Positions 32,329 through 41,999 are shown, numbered from the stretch's first letter. The stretch is 64,000 nt of DNA from Brumimicrobium sp964585545 (GCA_964585545.1 CAZPDT010000004.1:1-64000), one strand, 5' to 3'. The notes: generated by a model from the letters alone, not told the origin. A program made the numbers and translations.

Positions 32329-33201
32329 TTAAGATTTTTCAAAAACATAAACCTGACTAGAGTGTCCATAGCGTTTGGCCATAATATTTGAAATAAAACC
32401 AACGGGAACTCCTAAAAGAGAGAGATGACTTCTGTATTTTTCCGAAAGCATAGAAACATAATATGCATCATATTTCATGGGTATCACTTTTTTTAAATCA
32501 AAGTTAAAATCTAAGAGAAGTCTGGAAATATCACTTTGTTTAAAATGATACAAATGTCGAGGAACATCAAAAGCCGCCCAATAATTGCGATAATAGCGTG
32601 CATCAAAAGAGTTCATATTGGGCACTGCAATAAATAATTTTCCATTGCTGTTCAATATTTCACTAATTCTTTGTAAGTCTTTTCTTAAATCGTAAACGTG
32701 TTCAAGTACATGCCACATGGTGACAACATCAAAGGAGTTTTTATCAATTTTATACAAATCTTCTTGATTTACACTGCGCACCTCATTGATCTTATGGGCA
32801 TAATCTCTTGCCTTAGGATTGGGTTCAAGTCCAATTCCTTTAAAACCATTTGCATTGGCGGTCTTTAAAAAATGTCCTGTTCCCGAACCAATATCTAAAA
32901 GCAGTTCTCCATTGGCCTCGTTTTTTACCCATTTAACCTTGTGTTTTAAGGTTCTTGAGCGCACAAGGTGGTACAAGGAATTAATCAGTCCCTTTTTATT
33001 TGAGCTGTGAGAAATATATTCTTCAGACTTATAATATCGGTCCAAATGTTCCTCTTTAGGAATAGGATTGGTAAAATGAAACCCACAATTAACACATTTT
33101 ACGATGTTAAATTCCTCTTTGGTTATCATATAATCCTTAAGCGTCAAAAATTTCTTAAAGATTGATTTTTGACAAACCGGACAATCATTAATAGACTTCA
33201 T
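32329..33201 (-). CDS. Class I SAM-dependent methyltransferase with N-terminal zinc ribbon
   Basis: A 290-residue protein. The first 45 residues carry two Cys pairs (CPVC and CVNC), a probable zinc ribbon. The methyltransferase core follows: LLDIGSGTGHFLKTANANG (SAM-binding motif I), GLEPNPKA, and DVVTMWHVLEHVYDLRKDL (motif III region). This layout is common in methyltransferases near surface sugar genes, but the substrate is unknown. The ATG at 33201 is preferred to the TTG at 33207. It lies 29 bases downstream of mnmG on the same strand. Confidence 0.85.
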   Translation of the reverse strand: MKSINDCPVCQKSIFKKFLTLKDYMITKEEFNIVKCVNCGFHFTNPIPKEEHLDRYYKSEEYISHSSNKKGLINSLYHLVRSRTLKHKVKWVKNEANGELLLDIGSGTGHFLKTANANGFKGIGLEPNPKARDYAHKINEVRSVNQEDLYKIDKNSFDVVTMWHVLEHVYDLRKDLQRISEILNSNGKLFIAVPNMNSFDARYYRNYWAAFDVPRHLYHFKQSDISRLLLDFNFDLKKVIPMKYDAYYVSMLSEKYRSHLSLLGVPVGFISNIMAKRYGHSSQVYVFEKS

Positions 33202-33230
33202 GGACAATTGTGTTCTATTTTTAAAAAAAA

Positions 33231-35096
33231 TTAACGGCCCAAATATATTAAAAGGACATTAATATCGCTCGGAGAAACACCACTTATCCGCGAAGCTTGT
33301 CCAATTGTTTGCGGTTCTATCTCATTTAACTTGTTCACAGCCTCCGCACTTAAACTGCTCATTCGTTTATATTCTAATCCCTCGGGTATTTTCACCTGTT
33401 CTAATCGGTTCAGCTTATTGGCCACATCTTGTTCACGATTAATGTAACCTTCATATTTTAATTGAATTTCGGCCTGTTCTAAAACCTCAGTTGAATATGG
33501 CTTTAATTCCTCTCTTAACTTTGGACTCATGTTTTTTAAATCACTTAGTGTAACATGAGGTCGTGTTAAAATGTTTTTAAGCTTCACCTGTTGATTGATG
33601 GGTGATGATTTTCTAGCCGCCAAAATCCCATTCGCTTGTTCAGGGGTAACACCTATTTTAAAAAGCAACTTTTTTACTGCGTCAATTTGTTTTCTTTTGC
33701 TGTTTACTCCTTCTATTCGTTCATCTGAAATCATTCCAACTGAATGAGCAAAATCCGAAAGACGCAGATCCGCATTGTCTTGCCTCAAAAGAATTCTGTA
33801 TTCTGCCCGAGAAGTAAACATTCTATAAGGTTCTTTGGTCCCTTTTGTGATAAGATCATCAATAAGAACACCAATATAAGCATCTGATCGTTTTAAAATA
33901 AACGGCTCTTTTTGTTTAATTTTATGGACTGCGTTAATTCCTGCAATAAGTCCTTGGCAAGCGGCCTCTTCATAGCCTGTTGTTCCATTAATTTGACCAG
34001 CGAAAAACAAACCTGAAACCAACTTGGTTTCCAAGGAATGGTTCAATTGCGTTGGCGGAAAGTAATCGTACTCTATTGCATAACCTGGGCGAAACATTTT
34101 AACATTTTCGAAGCCCGGTATTGTTTTTAGTGCTTTCTCTTGAATGTCTTCTGGCAAGCTAGTGCTGAAACCATTTACATAAATTTCAACAGTATTCCAT
34201 CCTTCTGGCTCTACAAAAATCTGATGTCTTTCCCGCTCTGCAAATCTTGAAATCTTATCTTCAATACTTGGGCAATAACGTGGTCCTTTTGATTGAATTG
34301 CTCCATTAAACATCGGACTCCTATCAAAGCCTGTTCTTAAAACCTTATGTGTCTCAGGATTGGTATAAGTTATATGACAAGATCGTTGTTTGGTCAATGC
34401 TTTTGTTTCGTCTGTAAAACTAAACTTCAATGGATGTTCATCGCCCGTTTGTTCTTCCATTTTTGAATAATCTAAAGACCTGCCATCAACTCTTGGGGGC
34501 GTTCCCGTTTTTAACCTTCCACATTCAAATCCCATTTGAATCAAGTCTTCTGTGATTCCAGTAGAAGCGCCTTCTCCAGCACGACCTCCTCCATAATTTC
34601 TTTCTCCAAGATGAATGGTTCCATTCATAAATGTGCCACTGGTCAAAATTACCGTTTTAGCTTTAATTTCTATTCCAATTCGAGTTTTCACCCCAGTTAT
34701 TCTATTGTCTTCTGCCGTAAGTCCAACAACCATATCTTGCCAAAAATCAATATTGAGATTGGATTCCAACATCAATCTCCACTCTTCAGAAAACCGCATT
34801 CGGTCATTTTGTGTTCGCGGAGACCACATGGCAGGACCTTTCCTTGTGTTCAACATTCTAAACTGGATCGCAGACTTGTCGGCAACAATGGCAGAGCCTC
34901 CACCAAGCGCATCAATTTCTCGCAAGATTTGACCTTTTGCAATTCCACCCATGGCAGGATTGCAAGACATTTGAGCAATGGTATTCATGTTCATTGTAAC
35001 AACCAACACCGAGGCCCCCAATGTTCCCGCAGCATTCGCCGCTTCACATCCAGCGTGACCGGCACCAACCACAATTACATCATATTCTTTTACCAT
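33231..35096 (-). CDS. mnmG: tRNA uridine-5-carboxymethylaminomethyl(34) synthesis enzyme MnmG
   Basis: A 621-residue FAD protein that, with MnmE, adds the carboxymethylaminomethyl group to wobble uridine 34 of certain tRNAs. The FAD-binding motif VVGAGHAGCEAANAAGTLG is at the N-terminus; MSCNPAMGGIAKGQILREIDALGG, GERNYGGGRAGEGAS and AGQINGTTGYEEAACQG are signature stretches. Length is normal. mnmG often lies near the replication origin in bacteria, and here two parS-type sites lie just upstream (35106 and 35304), agreeing with that position. Confidence 0.97.
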   Translation of the reverse strand: MVKEYDVIVVGAGHAGCEAANAAGTLGASVLVVTMNMNTIAQMSCNPAMGGIAKGQILREIDALGGGSAIVADKSAIQFRMLNTRKGPAMWSPRTQNDRMRFSEEWRLMLESNLNIDFWQDMVVGLTAEDNRITGVKTRIGIEIKAKTVILTSGTFMNGTIHLGERNYGGGRAGEGASTGITEDLIQMGFECGRLKTGTPPRVDGRSLDYSKMEEQTGDEHPLKFSFTDETKALTKQRSCHITYTNPETHKVLRTGFDRSPMFNGAIQSKGPRYCPSIEDKISRFAERERHQIFVEPEGWNTVEIYVNGFSTSLPEDIQEKALKTIPGFENVKMFRPGYAIEYDYFPPTQLNHSLETKLVSGLFFAGQINGTTGYEEAACQGLIAGINAVHKIKQKEPFILKRSDAYIGVLIDDLITKGTKEPYRMFTSRAEYRILLRQDNADLRLSDFAHSVGMISDERIEGVNSKRKQIDAVKKLLFKIGVTPEQANGILAARKSSPINQQVKLKNILTRPHVTLSDLKNMSPKLREELKPYSTEVLEQAEIQLKYEGYINREQDVANKLNRLEQVKIPEGLEYKRMSSLSAEAVNKLNEIEPQTIGQASRISGVSPSDINVLLIYLGR

Positions 35097-35105
35097 AATC
35101 TTTTA

Positions 35106-35121
35106 CGTTTCACGTGGAACA
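35106..35121. promoter_or_regulatory. parS-like site (15 of 16)
   Basis: CGTTTCACGTGGAACA differs from the mixed parS form TGTTTCACGTGGAACA at the first base only. It lies 10 bases before the mnmG start codon and 183 bases from the perfect site at 35304. Such sites bind the chromosome partition protein ParB. Confidence 0.75.
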
Positions 35122-35180
35122 AAATTACAACAGAATTATTTACCCATTGCGCATAGTTAACAAAGAATTTCAAACAAAGT

Positions 35181-35591
35181 TTAATTTTTCAATAACCTCA
35201 GATAAAAAGCCTCCTTTTCGCGCATCACTTGAACGTCTTCTTCTGATTTATCATCGTAGCCGATTAAATGCAAAAGTCCGTGAACCAACACGCGATTCAA
35301 TTCTGTTTCACGTGAAACATTAAATAATTTTGCATTTTCGTTTATGCGTTCAATTGAAATCAAAAGATCTCCAGATATAAAGTTATTCTCACAGTAATCA
35401 AATGTTATAACGTCGGTATAAAAATCATGGTTTAGATACTTTTTATTGTAATTAAGAAGCCATTCATCAGAACCGAAGACAACCGTCAAGGCTGAAAGAG
35501 ATTTGTTCTCATTGTTGCATATTTCTGTGAACCAACCTTCGATATATGAAAGGTTTATATTGGGAACATTTACAAATTGAAAATCAATCAT
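35181..35591 (-). CDS. ybeY: Endoribonuclease YbeY (rRNA maturation factor)
   Basis: A 136-residue metal-dependent endoribonuclease for 16S rRNA 3'-end maturation and ribosome quality control. The zinc motif reads HGLLHLIGYDDKSEED; the first two histidines are present and the third ligand position is Asp instead of His, as is common in Bacteroidota members. The LNRVLVHGLLHL context is typical. Its ATG overlaps the stop of the upstream ATPase gene by 4 bases. A perfect parS site is embedded in its coding sequence (35304-35319). Confidence 0.92.
   Translation of the reverse strand: MIDFQFVNVPNINLSYIEGWFTEICNNENKSLSALTVVFGSDEWLLNYNKKYLNHDFYTDVITFDYCENNFISGDLLISIERINENAKLFNVSRETELNRVLVHGLLHLIGYDDKSEEDVQVMREKEAFYLRLLKN
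35304..35319. promoter_or_regulatory. Perfect parS site inside ybeY
   Basis: TGTTTCACGTGAAACA is an exact match to the bacterial parS consensus recognised by ParB. In the ybeY frame it encodes residues around NVSRETE, so the protein sequence is constrained by both roles. Together with 35106-35121 it makes a two-site cluster. parS sites lie mostly near the replication origin. Confidence 0.92.
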
Positions 35592-36007
35592 TTCAAAACA
35601 GAAAATGAAAGCACTACTTTAGTTCCATTATCGAAGAATTCAACTTTATCCGCAAGCGCGTTCATTAAAAATATACCCCGCCCCTCTTCTTTCTCAATAT
35701 TCTCTGGCGCAGTTGGATCAGGTAGATTATCAAATGCAAATCCCTCTCCCTCATCTGAAATTTCAAAAGAAAGGTTCTGCTTATTACTGCATACAACAAT
35801 AGCCACATCTTTGTTTGCGTCTTCAGCGTTTCCATGAACAATTGCATTGTTTACAGCCTCGGTTACTGCGATAAGTATGTTGCCATAGTAATCGTCGTGA
35901 ATATTAAAATCCTGACATATCTCGTCAATCAAAAATTCTACCTTTTGAATGCTTTGAATATTCGAAGGTAAACGAACAGAAGATATTTCGCTATTAAGTG
36001 TTTTCAT
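35588..36007 (-). CDS. RsbW-like ATP-binding protein (anti-sigma factor kinase family)
   Basis: A 139-residue single-domain GHKL ATPase. The N box is AVTEAVNNAIVHGNAED and the G1/G2 boxes are EISDEGEGFAFDNLP and EGRGIFLMNALAD. In Firmicutes such proteins phosphorylate anti-anti-sigma partners; in Bacteroidota the partner is often unknown, and none is adjacent here. The ATG at 36007 is taken over the TTG at 36010. It overlaps ybeY by 4 bases and lies 35 bases downstream of the DUF4175 gene. Confidence 0.87.
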   Translation of the reverse strand: MKTLNSEISSVRLPSNIQSIQKVEFLIDEICQDFNIHDDYYGNILIAVTEAVNNAIVHGNAEDANKDVAIVVCSNKQNLSFEISDEGEGFAFDNLPDPTAPENIEKEEGRGIFLMNALADKVEFFDNGTKVVLSFSVLK

Positions 36008-36042
36008 CAATACATTGTAGTTTTAAAATTGTTTGCAAACAT

Positions 36043-39000
36043 CTACTTCAAGTATATAAAATAGGCATTGGCCTTTTCCTTATAATAGTTGTTAAATGAA
36101 GGATCTAGAGTCCGTAACAATTCAATCTGTTTTTCTTTTTGTTTCTTATACTCCAAAAAATCAATTTGGTTACCAAAATCAGTGTTTTTTCCTGAATTAC
36201 TTTTTCGCTTCTCATCCCAGCCCCTCTCTTTAAGTGCTTTATCACTTTCTAAAAGGCGTGTAAGTATCTCTTGTTGTCGATCGATAAGTTGAGTGTTCCA
36301 ATCTTTATGAATCAAATCCTTTTGTTGTTCTTCGAGCTCTTTTATCAATTTGTTCAATTGATTTCCAGCACCACTTCCATCCTTATTCAATTCTTGTCTA
36401 AGTCGCTCCAATTGTTGTTGAATCATACTTTGTTCGGCCGCCATTTTAGCAGCTTGTTGAGCGCCCAAAGGTAAAACCCCTCCAGGTTTGTTTCCGGGTT
36501 TATTTCCAGGTTGCTGACCACCAGCTTGATTGCCTTTCTTCAATTGCTCCAATTGCTTTTTTAGAAGCTCTTTAAGTCCACCTAATTGTCCTTGGCCAGA
36601 TTTACCCTTTTCGCCTTTCTGCCCTTTACCGCCCTTACTCTTTCCAGATTCTCCAGTGCCCCCAGGCGTGTTGCAATCTCCTTCGCCAGGCATACCCCCT
36701 TTCATTTGCATTTGCGCAGCTTCCAACGACTCATTAATGAATAAAGCTAGGTTGTTAATCCCCGTCATGGCGAATTGTTGTTTGGCTGCTAATTGTCTTT
36801 TCTCTCTTTCTTCAATATGTGTCGGTATATATCGGTATTGCTTGTCAATTTTGGTCAATTCCTGTTCAACAAAGGATGCAATCTTAGGATTCCGTTCCGC
36901 TAGAGAACGTAGACTGTCTTTTACGGGCTTCAAATTGTCAATAATGTTCCGCTGTTCGCGTCCTAAAGCAATAAAGCTGGGATCATAAATGCCCGTTTGT
37001 TGGAAATCATCCATAATTTGTTCTTGATCAAAACTCAAACGAAGTAAGTTCTCTAAAAGGAATCGCATGGATTTATAGTCCTCGCTCTCCTGCGCCTTTT
37101 TGCTTTCCGCCATTTGAGCCTGCAGTTGAGATGCAGCTTCTTGCATTTTTTCACTTGCACTTTTTTGACTTGTTTGTGCTTCAGATGAATTGCCTTCTTC
37201 AATATTATCTTTTGCGTCTTTCATTTCATCTGAAATCTCATCTGATAATTCTTCTAATCCTTCAAAAGATAATGGGCGTTTTAAATCTTCATTTCTCTTC
37301 AGCATTTCTTCCAAATCCTTATTCAATTTTTCAAACTCCTTATTCAACTTTTCTTGTTTGGAAGCGCTTTCCTCTTTAGAAATTTCATCGTTTTTCATTT
37401 TATCTTTTAAAGCATCTTGTTTCTTTGATAATTTGGTAAGCGATTTTTCAAGATCATCGACTCTCTCGTCTACATCCATTTGTTTTAACATCTCTTTAGT
37501 GTGCTCTAACAATTGTTCCTTTTCTTTAGCAGAAAGTTGACTGTCTTCAAGCTTAGGAATAAGATCCTTCCGATTGTTTTCTTCAAGTAATTTTTGAATT
37601 TCATCGAGTAATTTTTTCATCTCTTCATCCATAAGATTATCAAGCATCTTTTCCAATTCCTTCTGCTTTTCCATTAATTTTTTATCATCAGGACTTAACT
37701 GTTCCTTCTTTTCAAAAGATGATTTAAGTTGTTCCTTTAATTTATCAATTTCTTTATTGAGTTTGCTTTGCCGTTCCTGTAAGTCTTGAATCTGTTTTTG
37801 TTGTTGCCAAGAAATCTCTTTAGAGTTTAAAATATCATCCTTTAGCATGTTAATGGATTCTTTGAATTGAGTACTCTTTCTTATCAATTCCTTTAGTTCT
37901 TCTATAGATTGATCCTTATCTTCCGAGCGTTGTTCATGAAGCTCTTCTAAAGAAGGGCTAGCATAGCGATAAATGCGGGATTTGGTGGCTTTTGGACCAT
38001 GAATTCCGTCATTGTCATAAACGGTAAAAAAATAGGTAACTTTATCTTCAAGCTCTAACCCCAATTGGTTCAAATCAAAACGCATAGAAAAAGGAGAAGC
38101 CTTACCAATAATACCGGGCACTTGAACTGTTTTAGAAATAAGTTTACCGTTTTTCTTCTCAATTTTATATGTAAAGGTTAATTTCGATAAGCCATAATCA
38201 TCAGTAACTCGACCCTTAAAAAAAACATTGTTTATGTCCAATGAATCTTTCCGCTCCTGTGCTACAATTTTTGGATATTCATCCTTAATAGTTTCAATAT
38301 GATAAGTTAAAGAGTCGGATTGGTCAATCTGATAATTGTTTAAGACAAATAAAACATCCGAAGATTGAAAGGCTTTGTGTGAAAAGCGAAATCCACTTTG
38401 ATTGTTAAAAATCAACGAGGTGTCTGGCAGAACAACATTCATAGACTTGGTGTTTTTAGTTACACCATTCCAGACCAACTTCGTGCCGTAAGGCACAATT
38501 AAATCACCAGGGTTATCAATAGTTTCATCATCGCGATTTAGATAATTAGGATAGTCAATTGCAACAGAAAGGTGACCAATAGAAGTTCGCTTAACAACAT
38601 CTATTTGAAAGGTATTAGAAACATCCGTAACTGCTTTAAAATGAAACTTTATGTTCTTATTAAGGTTGTCAAAAGAATAACTCATTAGTTCATTGCTCTT
38701 CTTATTCATCAAATAGGTGCCCTCATCGCTCACCAGGTAAACCCGGTCTGGCAGCACATTATTGCCCAAAGGTTCAATCTTTAATTCAACTTTAAAGCTT
38801 TCCCCTTCTTGTACACTTAATTCCTTGTTCTGTAGGTAAAATTTAAAGTTAGGACTGCGTTCAAACACTTCGTTATAATTCATAATCCGTTCAGACCCTT
38901 CTGTAAACAAATGAGGAAAGAGCGCCCCGACCAAAATAAAGGTAAAAAGTACTGGAAAAAAATACTTTAGAAACCTTTTGTTTTTAGAAAAATCTATGGC

Positions 39001-39438
39001 ATCACTAAATTTAAGTGTATTCAATTTTTTAGCATTCTGTTCTATACTCGCTTGAATAAGTTCGATGTTCTGTGGTTGCTTTTTTGTTACATCTTGCAAT
39101 TGAAGCGTGTTTAGAAGTCGGTCGTCAACGTTTGGAAAAAACTCACCAATAATTTGAGCGGCTTGAAAACGGTTAATTCTCTTCCCAAAAGAGAACAATT
39201 TCATCGTAGGAAGAATAAAGTATTTAATGAGAACATAGGCATTTAACCCAATAAAAGAAAACAGCAAAAAAGCACGAATAAGAGAGTTGAACCTACCTAT
39301 AAATTCGAGGCTGGTTATTACAAGAAAGGTCAGTAAAAAAATACTTGCAAACAGCAATACTCCCTTAAGCATTAAGTTTTTATAATACTTGCGGATAAAT
39401 GCGTCGATTTGTTTTACAAGATCTTCAAATTTTCCCAT
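36043..39438 (-). CDS. DUF4175 family large membrane-anchored coiled-coil protein
   Basis: A 1131-residue protein. Two or three hydrophobic helices near the N-terminus (about 20-75) and one at about 155-175 are followed by an Ig-like periplasmic region, then a very long charged coiled-coil section (about 490-760, rich in E, K, Q), and a Gly/Lys/Gln-rich low-complexity stretch (GGTGESGKSKGGKGQKGEKG region) before a final helical end. This layout is that of Bacteroidota DUF4175 proteins, whose function is unknown. The ATG at 39438 (MGKFEDLVKQIDAF) is chosen over 39465. It begins a minus-strand unit running to mnmG. Confidence 0.87.
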   Translation of the reverse strand: MGKFEDLVKQIDAFIRKYYKNLMLKGVLLFASIFLLTFLVITSLEFIGRFNSLIRAFLLFSFIGLNAYVLIKYFILPTMKLFSFGKRINRFQAAQIIGEFFPNVDDRLLNTLQLQDVTKKQPQNIELIQASIEQNAKKLNTLKFSDAIDFSKNKRFLKYFFPVLFTFILVGALFPHLFTEGSERIMNYNEVFERSPNFKFYLQNKELSVQEGESFKVELKIEPLGNNVLPDRVYLVSDEGTYLMNKKSNELMSYSFDNLNKNIKFHFKAVTDVSNTFQIDVVKRTSIGHLSVAIDYPNYLNRDDETIDNPGDLIVPYGTKLVWNGVTKNTKSMNVVLPDTSLIFNNQSGFRFSHKAFQSSDVLFVLNNYQIDQSDSLTYHIETIKDEYPKIVAQERKDSLDINNVFFKGRVTDDYGLSKLTFTYKIEKKNGKLISKTVQVPGIIGKASPFSMRFDLNQLGLELEDKVTYFFTVYDNDGIHGPKATKSRIYRYASPSLEELHEQRSEDKDQSIEELKELIRKSTQFKESINMLKDDILNSKEISWQQQKQIQDLQERQSKLNKEIDKLKEQLKSSFEKKEQLSPDDKKLMEKQKELEKMLDNLMDEEMKKLLDEIQKLLEENNRKDLIPKLEDSQLSAKEKEQLLEHTKEMLKQMDVDERVDDLEKSLTKLSKKQDALKDKMKNDEISKEESASKQEKLNKEFEKLNKDLEEMLKRNEDLKRPLSFEGLEELSDEISDEMKDAKDNIEEGNSSEAQTSQKSASEKMQEAASQLQAQMAESKKAQESEDYKSMRFLLENLLRLSFDQEQIMDDFQQTGIYDPSFIALGREQRNIIDNLKPVKDSLRSLAERNPKIASFVEQELTKIDKQYRYIPTHIEEREKRQLAAKQQFAMTGINNLALFINESLEAAQMQMKGGMPGEGDCNTPGGTGESGKSKGGKGQKGEKGKSGQGQLGGLKELLKKQLEQLKKGNQAGGQQPGNKPGNKPGGVLPLGAQQAAKMAAEQSMIQQQLERLRQELNKDGSGAGNQLNKLIKELEEQQKDLIHKDWNTQLIDRQQEILTRLLESDKALKERGWDEKRKSNSGKNTDFGNQIDFLEYKKQKEKQIELLRTLDPSFNNYYKEKANAYFIYLK

Positions 39439-39674
39439 TGTTATACAGCTTTCAAAACCGTTCAAAACACAACTGTAATGTGACTTTAAACAATTTACTC
39501 TTCAAAATTTAGGATAAAAATACGAAAGTACTTTGAATTTACGTAAAGTAGCAAAACAAAGCAGCGATAAATAAAGCATTATACATAAGATATGTTAAAA
39601 AGAAGTAAAAACATTGGGAATCATTCAAATTAATAATTTTTCGGTTGGTTTTATTAAAATGAAACCTTATCAAT

Positions 39675-39682
39675 TATCTTTG
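39675..39682 (+). promoter_or_regulatory. -7 element of gltX
   Basis: TATCTTTG, a full TAnnTTTG match, lies 18-25 bases before the gltX start. A TTG is present at 39645-39647, but the 27-base spacing is too long, so only the -7 is claimed. Confidence 0.4.
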
Positions 39683-39693
39683 CAACAAATTTA

Positions 39694-41235
39694 ATGTTTA
39701 TGTCCGAGAAACCAGTTCGTGTAAGATTTGCACCATCACCTACGGGACCTCTCCATATAGGAGGTGTTCGAACCGCATTGTACAATTATCTATTTGCGAA
39801 AAAGAATAATGGTAAATTCATACTTCGTATTGAAGATACAGATCAAACAAGGTTTGTTGAAGGTGCTGAAGAATACTTAATTGAATCCCTTAAATGGTGC
39901 GGCATCATGCCTGATGAAGGTCAGGGAATAGGTGGCGATTATGGTCCTTACAAACAATCCGAAAGAAAAGCCATTTATCTTCCCTATGCAAATCAATTAA
40001 TTGAAACGGGCAAAGCGTATTATGCATTTGATACTTCGGAAGATTTGGAAGAGATGCGGGAACAAGCCAAGAAAATGAAAATGCCAAATTGGCAATACAA
40101 TGCGGTTTCCAGAACATCAATGAAAAACTCTTTAACACTGCCTGAAGATGAGGTTAAAAAGCGACTAGCAGACGGCGAACCTTATGTTATTCGATTTAAA
40201 ATGCCCAGAAACGAAGAGATCCGTTTTGAAGATGCGATCAGAGGGTGGGTTGTAGTAAACAGCAACAATCTGGATGATAAAGTTTTATATAAAAGTGATG
40301 GCCTTCCTACATACCACATGGCAAATATAATTGACGATCACAATATGAAAATAAGCCATGTGATTCGGGGCGAAGAGTGGTTGCCTTCTGCTCCCCTACA
40401 CGTAATGTTATACAAAGCATTCGGATGGGAGGCGCCAATATTTGCTCATTGTCCTTTATTGTTGCGACCTGATGGTAAAGGAAAATTGTCGAAAAGAGAT
40501 GGAGACCGATTGGGCTTCCCTGTTTTTCCAATAGACTGGACAAGCAAAGAAGGTGAGAAATATTCTGGTTATAGAGAACAGGGTTATTTGCCAGAGGCCT
40601 TCATTAATATGCTTGCGTTTTTAGGCTGGAATCCGGGAACAACGCAAGAGTTGTTTACTTTAGAAGAAATGACAGAAGCCTTTTCGATTGAAAGAATAAG
40701 TAAGTCTGGGGCAAAATTCGATGGTGATAAAACAAAATGGTTCCAGCAGCAATATTTGAGAAAATTATCTGGAACACAATTGGCTGAGATGTTGCTTGAA
40801 AAACAACCTGAGGCTTTAAAAGAAGTTTCAACTTCATATCTTGAAAAAGTATGTGTTTTAATGAAAGAAAGGGCGACATTTGTGGAGGATATTTATACCG
40901 ATGGAGATTATCTTTTTGAAAATCCTGCCCACTTTGATGCCAAAACAATAAAAAAGAAGTGGAAAAGCACAACAGAGGAAATAATGTATGCGTGGAAACA
41001 AATAATGGAAACAATCGATGCGTTTACTGCCCCAGAAATAGAAACTGAATTTAAAAAATTCTTAGAAGAAAAGCAAGTTGGGTTTGGAGATGTACTCCAA
41101 CCCTTTCGTTTAATTTTAACAGGAAAAGCAATGGGTCCAAGTATGTTTGAAACAGCTGCATTATTGGGTAAAACAGAAACTTTGAAGAGAATGGAGAAAA
41201 ACATTCCTGTTATTATTCATCAAAAAGAACAATGA
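39694..41235 (+). CDS. gltX: Glutamate-tRNA ligase
   Basis: A 513-residue class I aminoacyl-tRNA synthetase that charges tRNA-Glu. The HIGH motif is in RFAPSPTGPLHIGGVRTALY and the KMSKS motif is KLSKRDG after LLRPDGKG. The Rossmann core, GEEWLPSAPLHVMLY and the C-terminal anticodon-binding helices (ending KMxxNIPVI-type) are intact, and length is normal. The true start may be the second ATG at 39700 (MSEKPVRVRFAPS), which is the more usual opening. The stop overlaps the folB start by 4 bases. Confidence 0.97.
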   Translation: MFMSEKPVRVRFAPSPTGPLHIGGVRTALYNYLFAKKNNGKFILRIEDTDQTRFVEGAEEYLIESLKWCGIMPDEGQGIGGDYGPYKQSERKAIYLPYANQLIETGKAYYAFDTSEDLEEMREQAKKMKMPNWQYNAVSRTSMKNSLTLPEDEVKKRLADGEPYVIRFKMPRNEEIRFEDAIRGWVVVNSNNLDDKVLYKSDGLPTYHMANIIDDHNMKISHVIRGEEWLPSAPLHVMLYKAFGWEAPIFAHCPLLLRPDGKGKLSKRDGDRLGFPVFPIDWTSKEGEKYSGYREQGYLPEAFINMLAFLGWNPGTTQELFTLEEMTEAFSIERISKSGAKFDGDKTKWFQQQYLRKLSGTQLAEMLLEKQPEALKEVSTSYLEKVCVLMKERATFVEDIYTDGDYLFENPAHFDAKTIKKKWKSTTEEIMYAWKQIMETIDAFTAPEIETEFKKFLEEKQVGFGDVLQPFRLILTGKAMGPSMFETAALLGKTETLKRMEKNIPVIIHQKEQ

Positions 41236-41588
41236 AACATACCATTGAACTTAATGGAATAAAAGTATATGCCTACCATGGCTGTTTGCCAGAAGAAGCA
41301 AAGATTGGGGGAAGATATACTGTACATATTTCTTTAACAACTGACTTTTCAAAGGCGTTTACTACAGATACTTTAGAAGACACTATAGATTACGTAACCA
41401 TCAATAAAATTGTTATTGAAGAAATGGCCATACGCTCAAAATTAATCGAACATGTTGGTCAACGCATCATAAAACGTTTGCGTAATGAAATTAAAGGCTT
41501 AACGGGTTCAAGGGTAAAAGTTGTTAAACACACACCACCTATTGGCGGTGATGTTGACAATGTTGCGATAATTATAGAAGACAACTAA
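41232..41588 (+). CDS. folB: Dihydroneopterin aldolase
   Basis: A 118-residue FolB of the tunnelling fold, converting 7,8-dihydroneopterin to 6-hydroxymethyl-dihydropterin and glycolaldehyde in folate synthesis. Typical stretches: KVYAYHGCLPEEAKIGGRYTV (active-site Tyr and Glu region), DTIDYVTINKIV and LIEHVGQRI, with the late VVKHTPPIGG. Length is normal. It overlaps gltX by 4 bases, so it is translationally coupled to it. Confidence 0.93.
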   Translation: MKHTIELNGIKVYAYHGCLPEEAKIGGRYTVHISLTTDFSKAFTTDTLEDTIDYVTINKIVIEEMAIRSKLIEHVGQRIIKRLRNEIKGLTGSRVKVVKHTPPIGGDVDNVAIIIEDN

Positions 41589-41669
41589 CTCGAACTATTA
41601 ACTTCAGTACGGCAGGCTCACTGTATAACGTTGAACTCGCAAGTAATAATCATGAATTAAAAGTTGGCG

Positions 41670-41999
41670 CTAGTCGTCTTTGGCATAGGCCATTATCCAT
41701 GCATACACAGCTGTTCCGTCTTCCATATTTAGATCTGCCTTTCCAATCATTCTTCTAAGGATACGGTTCCATTGTTCTCTGGTATGGTCTTTAGGTGGAC
41801 GTAAATCATGACATTTTATACAGCTTTTCTTCCAAATTTCTTTTCCATGGGTCAATTGTTCAGCCGTATAATCCCTTTCAATTTGTTCTTTCGTAGGGAT
41901 AGCTGCAGCGGTAATTTCTTTAGAAACTTTTGTGGCAGAACAACTATATACAATAAAAAAGAGGCTTCCAACAAAAGCCATTAAGACAAGTTTTCTCAT
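41670..41999 (-). CDS. c-type cytochrome lipoprotein
   Basis: A 109-residue exported protein. The N-terminal hydrophobic segment ends in FFIVYSCSA, a lipoprotein-type cleavage site with the lipid-bearing Cys. A single haem motif CIKCH (in SCIKCHDLRPPKDHT) would hold haem c covalently, and a Met near RRMIGKADL could be the distal ligand. Small haem lipoproteins of this kind occur throughout Bacteroidota, probably in periplasmic electron transfer. It stands alone and converges on folB. Confidence 0.78.
   Translation of the reverse strand: MRKLVLMAFVGSLFFIVYSCSATKVSKEITAAAIPTKEQIERDYTAEQLTHGKEIWKKSCIKCHDLRPPKDHTREQWNRILRRMIGKADLNMEDGTAVYAWIMAYAKDD

Noticed and set aside
34536..35156. 206-codon open frame antisense to mnmG
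   Set aside because: It is fully overlapped by the well-conserved mnmG gene, its translation is low-complexity serine-rich sequence, and no start context or family motif supports it.
36089..37540. Several serine/phenylalanine-rich open frames antisense to the DUF4175 gene
   Set aside because: They mirror the lysine/glutamate-rich coiled-coil codons of the real gene and have no independent support.
41589..41669. Possible tRNA after gltX-folB
   Set aside because: The gap has no cloverleaf: no T-loop GTTCNANNC with matching stem was found. No tRNA was recognised in any intergenic region.
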